Below are positions 46,424-58,915 of a DNA stretch of 64,000 nucleotides, one piece after another. This DNA comes from Hibiscus mutabilis (Eukaryota > Streptophyta > Magnoliopsida > Malvales > Malvaceae): assembly GCA_019671005.1 (NCBI GenBank), contig JAGYYJ010000468.1, forward strand, positions 1 to 64,000, read 5' to 3'. The first letter of the stretch is position 1. Each line of letters opens with the position of its first letter. The notes under the pieces are model-generated. The model made no database searches. It worked only from the letters and a program-made list of their open reading frames with translations, and had not been told where the DNA came from. Position numbers and translations under genes: made by a program.

Positions 46424-47779
46424 CAAAACTTAGAAAGATCATTAGAATCAGTACATCAATAATTCAAGTTCATTTGAACTACATTATCCAAACTGTTTCT
46501 GCCCTGGCAGTTTGGACACCCTTTAGTAATATGTTCATATCTTTTAATCTACTCATTGGATTTTCAATTAATTTATACCACCAGACATCTTATTCAATTA
46601 AATTTGTAACCATAAAAGGGTCATATTTTAATTCCTTCTATATCAATACAGTTTTTAATTTAAAGTCAGGTCCTTTTTCCTGTGACTATTCTGCCAGCTT
46701 GTAGTTTAATCCAATTTAGTGTTTTTTATCCTAGGACCCTTACTAGTTCATTTTAGTCCTTTTTACCATTGATTCCCCTGATTTTCCCCTGTTCTTACAA
46801 GTTAAGCTTGGCCCCTGATTTTAGTCCTTTAACCTTAATTCATGCTAACCTAACTATCAAACATTCATTTTGCTCCCTCCCCTGTATTTTAATAACTTTT
46901 CCAGCCTATATTTCAGTTCAATTCAATCCCAAATTCACCAATTCATTCAAAAACAGTCCCTAATCATTTTGTAACTACAATTGTGACTAGTTTGCTTACC
47001 AATTCAATTTCTTCACTTTAACTACCAATCTAACTTGATCAAGGCCTCATTTAAACATATCACATGATTTCTATTAGGTAATTTCACATTAGCATCTTCT
47101 CCTATTCATTTAACACATCAATTCATTCAATTGAATCACTTGGTCAATTCAGCTAGCATGCTTTAACTATCAATCCAATGTTTGTACAATCTAGCATTTT
47201 ACCCACGGTTCTTTTTTTCAATTCACATAGTTCTAACATTAATCCAAGCATCATTTAAGTTTATACCACAACTAATTCTATCTATAAGCATCACACAACC
47301 AATTTAAATCAATATCATCATTCAATCCAATGAACAAAGAGGACAACATGCTTACTTACTTTCTAGCTTAATTTCAATGGATAATCCCTACACATGCAAG
47401 CTCCAATCTTAGTATCAAGGGTGTTTTTCTCTTAAACTCTCTCTCACTAAGGCTCTCCTCTTCAATTCGGTAAATGGAAGAATGAGAAAGATGAAGATGA
47501 TAATCCTCCTTAAGTGGATTTGGGAAAGGACTATTTAATCCTTTAATTAACTATTAATCAAGGCTTAAGCAAGGGCATTTGTGGAATGTGGAACTTTAGC
47601 ATGCAAGCTCTAAATTTGTTAAACAATTCGATTGAGTCCTCCTAATTTGATCACCAATTTCTTTCCATCTTTCAGTTAAGTCATTAACTTATCTAATTAG
47701 CCTAATTACAAAATCTAATTAAATTAGCTACTTAGGCAATTGGTTTCAATACTTTTAGGCTAGGATTTAGGGCATTACA
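46424..47779 (-). repeat. 5' LTR of F, right part
   Basis: It continues the LTR interrupted by H and ends GGGCATTACA at 47779. The first 292 bases repeat 37871-38162 exactly. Joined without the repeat, the 5' LTR is about 3.22 kb, close to the 3290 bp of the other copy. Confidence 0.92.
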
Positions 47780-48740
47780 ATTATTTGAGGTGTATTTGGT
47801 TTGACCATACTATCTTACTCCTCTTCAAACTTCATATCCTTTGTGGTATGATGTAAAGGCTCGCTATGAATATCATGTTGGTATCGCAGGTCATACAATA
47901 GAAAATTGCCTTGCATTCAAAAATGTAGTGCAGAATCTGGTAAAAAATGGGGTTTTGAAATTTGATGAGCCGAATATAGCAACTAATCCATTTTCCAATC
48001 ATGGAGGACGAATAGTGAATGCTATAGAAAAAGAAGAGGCCAAACAAGTGAAGGTTGATGTATCTAAGATAAAATCTTTGTTGAAGTGGGTGTTCGAGCA
48101 GTTGTATCATGAGAGAATGATAAGGATGGATATGAAAATTGAAAAGGAAGGGTCAAGAATATATTGTGAATATCATAATGAAGATGGTAATGAGATCTAG
48201 CATTGCTCTGAATTTAGAGATTTGATTCAAAGAATGATGAATAATAAGGAAATTGAATTCTTTGAAAAAACTAGAGATAAGAAAGAAGTAGATGTGTACA
48301 CATCTGAAAGTTCTGGAAGTAAATATAGGGTGAAGAGACCATTGATTATTTCTACAAAATCAAAGGCTGTAGGTTTACCCAAGGAAGAAAATCATGTGGT
48401 AACTCCTATTATTGTAATTTATGCACATTCTCTTTTTCCTTTTAAGGATAGCCAGAAAGTTCCCTTGAATTATGTTGCTGATGTGTCTATACCAGAAGGG
48501 ACAAAGTCAGAGGAGGAAACAAGATTGCGTAATGAAACAAAACCAACACAAGCTGAGAAACTAGGTTCTAAGGTAGTAAATGAAGTGGGGCATTTTACAA
48601 TAAGTGGAAGGTGCCATTCTCCTAAAGAACCAAAGGAAGTTAAGATGGCAAATGGGAAATTGACTGCTACACTTGAGAAGATATTTGGGGAAGAACCTAC
48701 ACCCAAAATTAATGAGCCCGTTAGAGAAGAGCAAGCCTAG
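47780..48740 (+). pseudogene. Element E gag, main part
   Basis: The frame at 47841-48200 reads WYDVKARYEYHVGIAGHTIE, then NCLAFKNVVQNLVKNG. This is a Cys/His region typical of the Tat lineage, in which the spacing CEYHAGI-GHTIENC resembles a variant zinc finger. A second such site (IYCEYHNEDGNEI) ends at a TAG at 48198, and the sequence continues in frame with CSEFRDLIQRMMNNKEIEFF. The frame at 48222-48740 adds a Lys/Glu-rich tail. The match to 17758-17962 across insertion F shows this is one broken gene. Confidence 0.8.
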
Positions 48741-49920
48741 AAGTTTCTAAAATTTGTAAAACACAGTGAGTACAATATAGTTGAACAGCTTCGCAAGTAG
48801 CGGGCTCGAATTTCTTTATTAGAGTTGTTATTGAGTTCTGAGGGGCACCGTAATGCTCTAATAAAGGTGCTAGATAAGAAGTTTTTCCTCCAATGACATA
48901 TATGTAAATAACTTGGATTGAATTGTGAATCATATAACAACATACAACTATATCACGTTTAGTGATGATGAGATCCTAGAGGGTGGTATGAGGTTAATTA
49001 AAGCACTGAACATCACAACTCATTGTAAGAGGAATGTTTTGCCAACATTGTTAATCGATAATGGGTCTGCCTTGAATGTGTTTCCAATGGTGACTCTATA
49101 AAGGTTGTCTACTGACAATTCACACATGAAAACTTATAAGAACACTGTCAAAGCTTTTGATGGTACACAACGATATGTGTTGAGGAAGACTGAGGTGACA
49201 CTTTTGATTGGGTCTACAATATATAACACCGACTTCGTGGTAATGGATACTAAACCTACTTACAACTATTTATTGGGAAGGCCATAGATCCATTTCATCG
49301 ATGTTGTACCTTCACCCTTGCGCCAAAAATTGAAATTTGTGATTAAGGGGAAGTTGGTGAGCATAGGAAGTGAGGAGGACATTATCGCTTCTATAACTAT
49401 AGATGCTCCGTATATAGAAGCCAATAAGAATGCTTTGAAATGTTCTTTAGGGCCCTAAAGTTTTTGAATACAACGTTTATGGAAGAAGGAAGGAAGATAC
49501 CTCGCCTAAAGCTGTCCAATTTTACCAAAATGATCGTTTGTGAGACTCTAGGTAGAGGAGCTAAAACTGGAAAGGGCTTCAGAAATAATCTGTAGGGTAG
49601 CTTGTGCCCAAGGCCTGTCATTGAAAAAAAGGATAGATTTAGACTTGGGTTCAAGCCCAATTTTCTATAGAGACAAAATGAAATGAAGAAAAGAGGAGAT
49701 AGAAGAAGGGTCAGATTTCTTAGAGGTGACACTTCCTTTGAACCTATCATATTTCCTGGCTCGATGGATACGTTCAAGTCTCGTGGGTTCAAGAATATTG
49801 AGAAGAAATTGGAGGACATTTGAGAGAGTGAAAAGCTTATAGAGGAAGAGATCTTTGGTGAAGCAATGGAAGAGCTATACATCAATGGCATATCTGAAGA
49901 ATCCTAGGTTTGGAAGTTTT
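48741..49920 (+). pseudogene. Element E protease and G-patch-like tail
   Basis: After stops near 48740-48900, the protease core appears: LIDNGSALNVFPM near 49056-49095, with Asp-Asn-Gly in place of Asp-Ser/Thr-Gly. FVVMDTKPTYNYLLGRP follows at 49230-49287 in the frame starting 49105. Downstream, 49500-49670 resembles the G-patch-like segment of this lineage (GRGAKTGKGF, RFRLGFKPNF). Several stops interrupt it. 49921-50439 links to reverse transcriptase and shows no clear domain. Confidence 0.7.
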
Positions 49921-50439
49921 TAGATGGAATTCGCCCTTGCCTTCCTGGAGAGGCGCTCACCAACTGCGCTGCGAAAGATTTTCCTTTAGTTTTTAAGTCA
50001 ATTATAGAGTAATATTGAAACCACCCTTGTGCTTTTCCCCACAAGTATAAGGGATCCTTTGTAAAGGGCTAGTATACAAATTTGCTTCTAATAAAGATGT
50101 TTTCTTTTCATTTCCCAAATGGAAAACATTTTTTTTGCTTTTTCATTCCAAATATATATTCTCGTCTCAATTCTTCTTTTCCTGTCCCATATTATTAATT
50201 TCATGAATGATTCTAAACCTAATACTGAAATATATTTTGAGTGTGTCTAATGGAAATCAATGAGTGTCAAGATAGGGAAGAATGTGAAATTCTTAATGAA
50301 ATACTAAGGTTGGTAGAAAAAGAACATAAACAGATCTTACCTCACAAAGAAGAAAAAATGAATTTGGGAACATAGGAAGCAAAAAGGAGGTCAAGATTAA
50401 CACCATTTTCTCACCAATAACAAGATAAGAATTGATAGA

Positions 50440-51230
50440 TTTGCTGCGAGAATTTAAAGACATCTTCACATGGTCTTATCCAGATATGTCAAGATTAGTT
50501 ACAGATATAATGGTGCACAAGTTTCCTATAAGGTCTGAATGTAAACTGGTTCAACAGAAGTTGTGAAAGTTGAGATCGAAAATGGTATTGAAAATTAAGG
50601 AGGAGGTACAGAAATGGATCAAAGTAGGGTTTCTATAGGTTGCTAAATATCTAGAATGGGTAGACAATATAGTCCCGGTACCAAAGAAAGATGGAAAGGA
50701 TGCATGTGTGTGTGGACTATAGGGATCTCAATAGAGCAAGTCCGGAGGATAATTTTCCTTTACCCCATATAGATATTCTGGTTGACAATACATCAAGACA
50801 TTCATGGTTTTCTTTCATGGATGGTTTCTCGGGATACAATCATATAAAAATAAATCTAGAGGATATGGAAAATACAACATTCATAACCTTGTGGGATACG
50901 TTCTATTACAAAGTAATGCCTTTTGGACTAAAGAATGTAGGGGCAACGTACCAGGGGGGCCATGGTAACTCTTTTCCATGACATAATGAATAAGGAAATT
51001 GAAGTGTACATGGACGATATGATTGCTAAGTCTCAAACTGAGGAGTAGCATATTCAAAATTTGAGAAAGTTGTTCCAAAGATTGAGGAAATATCAGTTAA
51101 AGCTCAATCCAAATAAGTGCACCTTTGGGGTTACATCCGAAAAACTTTTGGGCTTTGTGGTTAGAAGAAGATGAATTGAAATTAATCAAGACAAAGTGAA
51201 ATTTATTTAGAATCTTCCACCTCATACACA
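50440..51230 (+). pseudogene. Element E reverse transcriptase
   Basis: Pieces in several frames follow the family order: DIFTWSYPDM near 50460, VPVPKKDGK near 50670, VCVDYRDLNRASPEDNFPLP from 50700, MDGFSGYNHIKI, MPFGLKNVGATYQ, and the catalytic YMDDMIAKS near 51007. LNPNKCTFGV follows. In-frame stops and shifts occur at roughly 50560, 50700, 50960 and 51045. The catalytic Asp pair is present but the gene is dead. Confidence 0.85.
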
Positions 51231-52430
51231 AAAAGAAGTTTGAGGTTTCCTAGAAAGGTTGAATTACATTTCTCGAATTATTTCTCGGTTGACTAATAAG
51301 TGTGATCTGATATTCAAACTGCCTCAAAAGAATAATCCAAGAGTATGTGACCAAGAATGCCAAGAAACACTAGACAAGATCAAGAAGTATTTGGCGAATT
51401 CTCTGATTCCAGTAGCACCAGTTCTAGATAGACCATTGATCCTTTATTTGGCATTCTATGAAAATTCAATGGGATGTGTATTGGGGTAACATGATGATTC
51501 TGGAAAGAAAGAAAGAGTTATTTATTACTTGAGTAAGAAGTTTATTGATTGTGAATTGTTATACACACCAATTCAAAAGTTTTTTGTGCACTGCTTTGGG
51601 TAACTCGCAGACTCGGACAATATATGTTATACCATACTACTTGGTTGTTATTTAGAAATGTTCCATTAAAATTTCTGATGGAAACACTAGTATTGACTGG
51701 GTGGGTGGCTCGATGGAAAATGTTGATGTTAGAGTTTAATATTGTATATGCAAGCCAAAGCAATAAAAGGGAGCGTTATAGTAGATTTCTTGGCGTGTCG
51801 CACTTCAGATGATTATGAGTCCCTGAAATTTAATTTTCCAGATGAAGATTTGATGTGCACTTCAATTGAGGAAAGTGAAGTTCTAGAAGATAAGTTCTTG
51901 AAGCTTTATTTTGATGGGAGTAGTGTTGATTTCTCCAAAGAATAAGCATTACCCTTTCACAAGTAGAAATTCCTTTGTACCAATAACATGGTAGAATATG
52001 AAGCTTGTGCTATAGGATTATGAGCGACCATTGAAAGGAAGATAAAAGTTTTAAAGTTATATGAGGATTCATCGTTGGTTGTTTATCAACTCAAAGAAGA
52101 ATAGGAAACAAAAGATGCAAAGTTGATTGAGTATCAAAAATTGATTCTGAGATTAATGAAAGAATTTGATGAAATCACTTATCTTCCTATGGAAGATACT
52201 CAGATGGCTGATGCCTTGGCTACTTTGGATGCGATGTTCCAAGAAAATAAACCAGATGATATGATTCCAATTAGAATGCAGACCTATGAAGCTTATGCTC
52301 ACTATTATAGCATAGAAGAAGAGGCAGATGGTAACCCACGATACTTTGATATCCTACAATATATCAAGTTCCAAACTTATCCTAAGGATGCAAATGAGAA
52401 TGATAAGAGAAATATTAGGAGAATGGTAGT
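51231..52430 (+). pseudogene. Element E RNase H followed by archaeal-type RNase H
   Basis: The ordinary RNase H spans about 51259-51620 (LYLAFYENSMGCVLG, then YYLSKKFIDCELLYTP). A second RNase H begins near 51895 with LKLYFDGSS. It continues with TNNMVEYEACAIGL near 51985 and YEDSSLVVYQL near 52060, and ends with QMADALATLDAM at 52200-52240. This Asp, Glu, Asp pattern and its place after the first RNase H mark the additional archaeal-type domain known from Tat elements. Stops lie at about 51490, 51945, 52022 and 52104. This is the best clade marker in E. Confidence 0.82.
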
Positions 52431-52439
52431 ATGATCTGT

Positions 52440-53560
52440 TCTGGATGGGGAAATCTTGTACAAAAGGGGCAAATATCAGATATTGTTAAGATGCCTCAAT
52501 GATCAAGAAGCTAGGAATATATTAGTAGAAGTGCATGATGGGATATGTGGAACACAAGCTAATGGCTTCTCAATGGCCAGGAAAATTATGAGATATGGTT
52601 ATTACTGGTCAACCATGGAAGGGGATGGTATTGACTATGCTAAGAAGTGTCACAAATGTCATATATATGCTGATAAAATCCATTCTCCACCGTTACCTAT
52701 GCATACTATGAATGTACCATGACCTTTCTTTATATGGGGTATGGACGTTATTGTACAAGTTCATCTGAAAGCTTTCAATGGAAATCATTTCATCCTGGGG
52801 GTTATTGACTACTTTACGAAATGGGTTGAAGTGGCTTCCTATGCCATTATTACAAGATCTACGATATGCAAATTCTTGAAGAAAGATATTATAGGTCGAT
52901 ATAATTTTTCGAAAAGAATTATCACTGATAATGCCACCAACTTTAACAATAAGATGATAGTAGAAATGTGTGAGCAATTCAAGATCATGCACCACAATCT
53001 TGTGACTTATCGTCCTAAGATGAATGGGGCAGTGGAAGCGGCAAACAAGAACATCAAGAAAATCATATAAAAACAACATATACTTACAAAGACTGGCATG
53101 GGAAACTAGCTTTTGCCTTGTTTGCATATAGAACTTTAGTGTGAACTTCTACCGGGGCAAAATCATATTCTTTGGTTTATGGAACAGAGGTAGTGTTACC
53201 AATTGAAGTTGAGATTTCATCTCTTTGAATTTTGACTGAAGTAAAATTGGATGAAGTAGAATGGGTACAAGATCGGTATGATCAGTTGAATCTTACGAAA
53301 CAAAAGAGACTATAAGCTATCTGTCGTAGCCAGATGTATCAAAAAAGAATGATGCAAGCTTATGATAAGAAAGTTCATCCAAGAGAATTTCAAGAGGGTG
53401 ATTTACTGATTAAAAAGGTCTTGTCAATTCATAAAGATTTCGCTAGGAAATGGATGCCTAATTGGGAAGGGTCATATGTTGTCAAAAAGGCCTTTTCCGA
53501 TGGAGCATTGAATTTAACTAAAATGAATAGGGAAGAGTTACACAAACTGGTAAACTAGAC
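52440..53560 (+). pseudogene. Element E integrase
   Basis: The zinc region at 52456-52722 keeps CHKCHIYADKIH. The core at 52741-53070 reads MDVIVQVHLK with the first Asp, ITDNATNFNNK with the second and NGAVEAANKNIKKI with the Glu. The C-terminal part at 53334-53558 includes YDKKVHPREFQEGDLLIKKV and FARKWMPNWEGSYVVKKAFS, an SH3-like end domain. Stops at about 52720, 53068, 53228 and 53312 separate the pieces. The core itself is open. Confidence 0.85.
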
Positions 53561-54119
53561 TCAGTTAAAAGGTACTATGCTTGAAGAATAAAAAACGAGA
53601 TTGAAAAAAGAAAAAAAAAGCAGAGTGAAACCCCAAAAAGGGAACTTCGCAAAATGAAAAATCAATGGTGAAAACCCAAAAAGGGTGTCATAGGTATTAC
53701 AAAAAAAAAGAGAAAAGTGGGGTTCAAGATGAAAACTCGCAAAGAGCGTCTTGAAATTGAAGGTGGATCTAAGTTGAAAACAATTAAAGATGGCTTAGAT
53801 ATGTTTGAATAGGCATTCGGCACGTAAAACCTCTCGGACACCTGATATTTTAGGAGGGATTTCACATCTACAAATATCTTGGCAACGTTCGAGGTCTGGT
53901 ATACAAAGTATCACATCTTAGCTCAGAACTTTGTTCGGTCGATGGGTTATTAAATCCTTCATGCTATGGATGCCTAGGGTACCTGACTTTGTTTTCTTGA
54001 TTTTTTATTTCCTATTTGCCATGACATTTTTTTTCAAATTCCTCTATCTTTTTCACAACATTAATAAAATTATAGAATTCTCTTCTGAGCCTTATTTTAT
54101 TCATAAGTATCATGCAAAT
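53561..54119 (+). other. Element E 3' untranslated region, first part
   Basis: No gene. The motif GTGAAAACCC-AAAAGGG appears in variants at 53625, 53667 and 53728. The rest is A/G-rich. Element I cuts this region at 54124. Confidence 0.75.
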
Positions 54120-54124
54120 AGATT
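54120..54124. repeat. Left target-site duplication of I (AGATT)
   Basis: AGATT lies just before TGTAACACCCC and recurs at 62832-62836 after the LTR remnant that ends GGGATATAACA. Confidence 0.88.
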
Positions 54125-56741
54125 TGTAACACCCCTTTCTCGATCCAGTAGAGAACCAGGTCAAAAAATGTTATCGAGAACGGAATCAGAGATCAGATTC
54201 GAAATTGGGGTTAAATTAAAACTTTTCAAACTAAAGGGACTAAATTGTAAAGGTTACAAATTACTGATCCTAATCCGTATTCTTTCTTACCGACTTGTAA
54301 TTAGACTTTCCAATTATTAATTTGTGAAGTTTCATTGTTATCAGATATCTCTTACCTATCCACTTAAGTCATATAATTTTTAGTGGCCAATTTGTAATTC
54401 TTTTAAAACTGTTTCTTAAGCCTTTTAACAGAATTAACTGACTCTGTACCGAACACTATAGGACGTATAAGTTCACTATGTTGAATTTCAAAATTTCTAT
54501 GTTTGAGGTCAACGACCCTGTATCCATACGTCTATGCCTGTATCGATACACGTTGACTTGGGTTCACTCGGTTCGGTACACCTGAGACCACATCGACGCA
54601 ATTAAATTTTTAGGCCTTACTGTCCAAGCCCATATCGGTACACTTCCTAGTGTACCGATACTCCCTGCTTCACCAAAGACCAAATATGCAAGGCCGTATC
54701 GATACAGGCTTCCCTGTATCGATACGCCTGACCTGTAATGACAGGTTTTATCTATTTTTTATCTAATTTAATTCCCCAATTGTTGTCCAATTATTATCAA
54801 ATTTGACCAGCACGCCTAAAATCCATTAATCTATTGTCATACCAAATTTTATAGCATTTCGAATTTGTTCACCTAGTTTTCACTTTAAGCTCGCTTTAGG
54901 CTCTTTTTAGCAGACTTAACATTCTCAAAACATTTCATTCCATGCATACATCACTAGGTTATTACAGGGCTATTTCACAATCATCAAAATGCTCATACAA
55001 AACATGTTCATACCATATTGCACTTTTACTAGGAGTTTATAGCAAAGGATAACATACGTATATGATGAAGATGTGACTTGCAACCGCAACAACAGCACGA
55101 TCGTAGCTTGGAATCGTTTAAGGTCCTAAAAAATGCATGAGACACACATGTTAGGCTTACATAGCCTAGTGAGGTAGTTATAACGAATACAATGATCAAT
55201 TCACATTATGCATGACATGATGATCAAGTAAACCACATAGGCATAGTCCCATATACACAATTTCATGCTCATTCTACACATTCACATGCTTTCATATTTT
55301 CATGTCAAGGTTCATAAAACACATAGAATTTCCATTAGGTACCATTGGATACATGGATTCCCTTTACACCACATATCGAAAATAGGCTGTAGCCTTGAGC
55401 CGTAGCTCCAGAAACATATACCATACACAATCCATCCTTATTTCCCCATATAGAGGTCGTAGCCCCGGACCGTAGTCCATCCCTTACTTATACGAGCTCA
55501 AAATAATCCTATGGCATGCCAATTGTATCCAATGTCCATCATTTCACAAAGATCACATATTTCATATTTTCTTTCACAAATAACAAAACGAGCCTTAGCT
55601 CCATAACATATATCATATTCATATCAAATCCATGAATCACATGCTTGGCATATCATAACCATATTTTCACATATCAAAATAGTGCAAGGTACTTACCGAA
55701 TTTGTCAATCGAATCCAACATAGTAGCTCTACGTGAGCCTTAGATCAAATGCAACATAATCACAAATAATGCAAAGGGGATGGCACCATGCCTATCCCTT
55801 GACACAACTACACTCACATTAGGGCACGAAAGCTTTTAGGATTCCCGAATTTTGACTCCTTTGTTCCTAGCTTTGATTGGGGTCAATGGATCGTTTTCCT
55901 CCTTGTTTTAAGCTAGGAAAGACAATAGGAAACATTATAACCAAATTGACGATATAACTTAGGCTTAGCTTAAGATTTTGAATCAGAATTAAACTTCCAT
56001 ATTACGTAGGATTCAACAATCGAAAGAGGGCTTTGCCTTACCCGATATATAGCTTCACAACGGTACCTTCAATTTGAAGAAAAGATGGGCTTTTGGTGAC
56101 TAAAGAGAGAGGTGTGAGCTTAGCTTAAGGTATAGTAATAATGGAGGTGTTAGCTTGGTGGGAGACAAAGCTTGAGTTTAGCTTTCGAAAAGATTAAAAC
56201 AATTGAAGGAAACTCTTTTCTTGACTCACTAAAAGTGATTTAATATCTTAATGGCAGCCCACCTCCCTTGTGACCAATAAGGAGATTTCCTCCTATTAAG
56301 GGTTTGCTTAACCCAAATCCCACTTGCTCCACAAGCAGGCTAATAACTCAATTGCTTGTGAATTCTGATGAATTCACGTGGGTTTAGGCAAGCATAGAGG
56401 TGACTCACCCTTTTACATCTCTTCCTTATCGAAACGACATCAGATTTTCTCAAAACATGGGACCCGTATCGATACGCTCCTGCTAAAATCAGAAAGTTAG
56501 TTATTGACAGTTAGGCCGTATCGGTACTCATATGGGCGTATCGATACGACTAACTCAGATTTGTATATTGGGCTTTGAATTTCATACAAGGGGTCCATTT
56601 ACACACACATAAGGCCAAAATAAAGTTCCATTACAACAAAAGGGGTACAAAATTCAATCTCTTACAACTTTATTACGCCAGTTTCGAAATTTCTAATCAC
56701 CGGAGCCCAATTTCAACTAGGCCGATTTTCGGGATGTGACA
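54125..56741 (-). repeat. 3' LTR of I (2617 bp)
   Basis: It runs from TGTAACACCCC to GGGATGTGACA. The right-hand 87 bases (from 56655) match the remnant at 62744-62831. The LTR contains several 10- to 14-base palindromes built on GTATCGATAC. Near 55385-55480 it has GAGCCGTAGCTCC and GGACCGTAGTCC, short inverted motifs also hinted at in the G LTRs. Confidence 0.9.
54528..54732. repeat. Cluster of GTATCGATAC palindromes and hairpins
   Basis: Perfect inverted repeats include TATCGGTACAC (54633-54643) with GTGTACCGATA (54650-54660), and CGTATCGATACAGG (54695) with CCTGTATCGATACG about four bases later. Related words recur at 54525-54560. Two more 12-base palindromes, CGTATCGATACG, are at 56465-56476 and 56537-56548. 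Confidence 0.85.
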
Positions 56742-56753
56742 ACTCTCCCCCTT
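56742..56753 (-). other. Polypurine tract of I
   Basis: The minus strand reads AAGGGGGAGAGT immediately before the 3' LTR. Confidence 0.8.
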
Positions 56754-56780
56754 AAGAAAATTCGTCCTCAAATTTTCATT

Positions 56781-57185
56781 TCAAGCAAAAAGATGAGGAT
56801 ATTGTTTCTGCATAGTCTCCTCGGGTTCCCATGTTGCCTCTTCAACGGAATAGCTTCGCCACAAAACTTTCACTAAAGGCACAATCTTGTTACGAAGCCT
56901 CTTGGACTCTCGTGCGAGGATCTGAACAGGTTCTTCTTCGTACGTTAGATTAGATTGAATCTCCATAGATTTCGGTTCAATCACATGGGAAGGATTTGAC
57001 CGGTACTTGCGTAGCATAGACACATGGAAAACATTGTGAATCCGACTTAACTCCTCGGGGAGGGCTAATTGGTAAGCAACAGGTCCAACCTTTTCAATCA
57101 CCTCAAATGGACCAATGAAGTGAAACTTAGCTTTCCTTTCTTTCCAAAATGAAGGATCTTCTTCCTCAGAGATACCTTGAGGAAG
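56781..57185 (-). pseudogene. I integrase end and chromodomain
   Basis: The frame is open from the J insertion site down to a stop at 56781. It reads FIGPFEVIEKVGPVAYQLAL (the integrase GPF motif), then IHNVFHVSMLRKYRSNPSHV, then the chromodomain VKVLWRSYSVEEATWEPEE and the closing QYPHLFA. The conserved aromatic and Glu positions of the Tekay chromodomain are kept. Upstream the frame continues into antisense J sequence, which is accidental. Confidence 0.88.
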
Positions 57186-58910
57186 TGATATGAACGTCAA
57201 TGGCAAAGACCCAGAGAAGTACCCAGGTGGCCCCATTACTCGAGCAAGGGTCAAGGAGTTCCAAGCAGCCATGGAAAATATGTTTACATCAAGCTTGGGA
57301 CGTGAGAAAGAAGAAATAATAAGGGAGGAACACTTTACTTTGCTTATGCATGAATTTGCATGAGTATTTAAAGTTTGCATAACATTCATTGCATTCAATA
57401 AACATGTTGTTCATTAAAGCATGCGTTGCATTTAAACATGTAGTTCATTTAGTTATACACTTCATTTAACTAAGTAGTTCATTGATTAAACTAGTTCATT
57501 CAAGATTATTAGTTCATTGAATAAAGTTAGTTCATTAATTAAACTAGTTCATTCATCAAACTAGCTCATTTATTAAACTAACTCTTAATTGTTTACATGC
57601 ATGTTTTCAATTAAAGATTGAATAAAGTTTACCTTTGTGTCTAGGTGCATGAGGGAAGATGAACGGTTTTACCAGATGCAAGAATATCAGCAGAATGTCT
57701 TCCAATTCTGGATGCGATACAGACGTGTTTGGATCCAGAAATCAATTGGACGTTATTCCTCCATCTCTTAGCTTTCCAATGCCTTTTGAATCACCACAAT
57801 CCGATATCGGGAGCTTGAGATACGAATGATTTACTGAAGACAGTGCAGGCTGAAATTTTTATTACGGGAATTTTATGCATGGATGATTTGAATGAATTTG
57901 AGCCAAGGAAGAGTTCTTTCATCTTCTACCAAGAGACAAGCAATTGATGGCCATCTTAATTCAGCAAATTCAAGGCATTCAAGGTTGATGTTATCACCAT
58001 TCAAGTGGGGGTTTCAAAATTCATTGAGGAGACATGAAATGAAGGCTCGATGAAACTCACCTTTTTATGACATTCAAGTCATATTAATCAGCTTGGAAGA
58101 TGAAGAGTTGCACTTAAACTGGACAGCAAGGATGTCTACATTCATCCTTGTCCACATTCATCCCTTTCTCTTCATATGATAGCAAAACAAGGCAGCCCAA
58201 GAGTCCTTCTTAATTTGGACGAAAATATGACTAAATTCAACCTCAATTTGTCTAAACTAATCAGCTTTGAAGATGAGAAGAAAGGACAAAGCATTCATGT
58301 GTATTCAAGTGCATTAAGATGAGCATTCATCTTTCTTGTAACACCTTTTCATATTCTGCCTACTTCTACTATAAATAGGCATCTTTAGGATCATTGTAAG
58401 ACACACTTTGAATATATAAAACATCTTTGAAAGATTGCTTTCATTCTTGTTCTCTTGTGGAACTTTATCGGCTTCAAGTTAGTCTTGTAGTCTTCATCCA
58501 TTTCCCTTTTGTTATAGCGTTGGTTCCTAGCTCATCTATAGCTAGTGGGTCACGTTCCATATCCTACCACTTCATTTCCACTTTATTATATTGCTGGTTC
58601 CTAACTCTTTATAGTTAGGGGGTCACAATCCATCCTTTGAATTTCTTCATCTTAACGCCAACACCCCATCATCTTCACCTACATTTTCATCTTTTATTTT
58701 TTTTCCTTCCATAATCACAACTATCACTCTTCCTACACCCCTTCTACATATCTTTCATCCCATTATTTCTATTTCTTATTTATCTATTTCTACTTACATT
58801 ATTGTTTGAGTAATTTCAGAATACATTCAAAGCACTGCAGAGTTCTTACTAGAATCACGATCGGGCATTCACACATATATGATTCAAAACTCATAGTCGA
58901 GATCATATCA
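57186..58910 (+). mobile_element. Solo LTR J of the H family
   Basis: It is a complete LTR, TGATATGAAC to GATCATATCA, with GGAAG at 57181-57185 and 58911-58915. No internal region is present, so it arose by recombination between the two LTRs of a former element. By eye it differs from the H 3' LTR at only about ten positions. It retains the frame for the polyprotein tail at 57190-57363 and a TATA box near 58370. It interrupts the integrase of I. Confidence 0.95.
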
Positions 58911-58915
58911 GGAAG

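Larger units (their letters stand above)
17963..47779 (-). mobile_element. Tekay-type chromovirus F, with nested insertions
   Basis: The outer ends are TGTAACACCC and GGGCATTACA, flanked by ATTAT. The minus-strand interior begins with a degraded tRNA-Met primer site at 35989-36001 and ends with a polypurine tract at 21253-21270. Only the 3' part of pol (integrase and chromodomain) is left. Gag, protease, reverse transcriptase and RNase H are gone, apparently lost together with the right end of insertion G. H sits in the 5' LTR. Without G and H the remnant is about 8.4 kb. The LTRs are roughly 96-97 percent alike by eye, apart from indels. Confidence 0.9.

Noticed and set aside
37871..46715. 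Calling the 292-bp repeat an ordinary target-site duplication
   Set aside because: It is far longer than the 5 bases seen for F, I and J, and the 5' LTR end is missing, so a different mechanism or a later event is more likely.
56781..57398. A 205-residue fusion of chromodomain with an N-terminal extension
   Set aside because: The N-terminal part is antisense sequence of solo LTR J, so the fusion is an accident of insertion.
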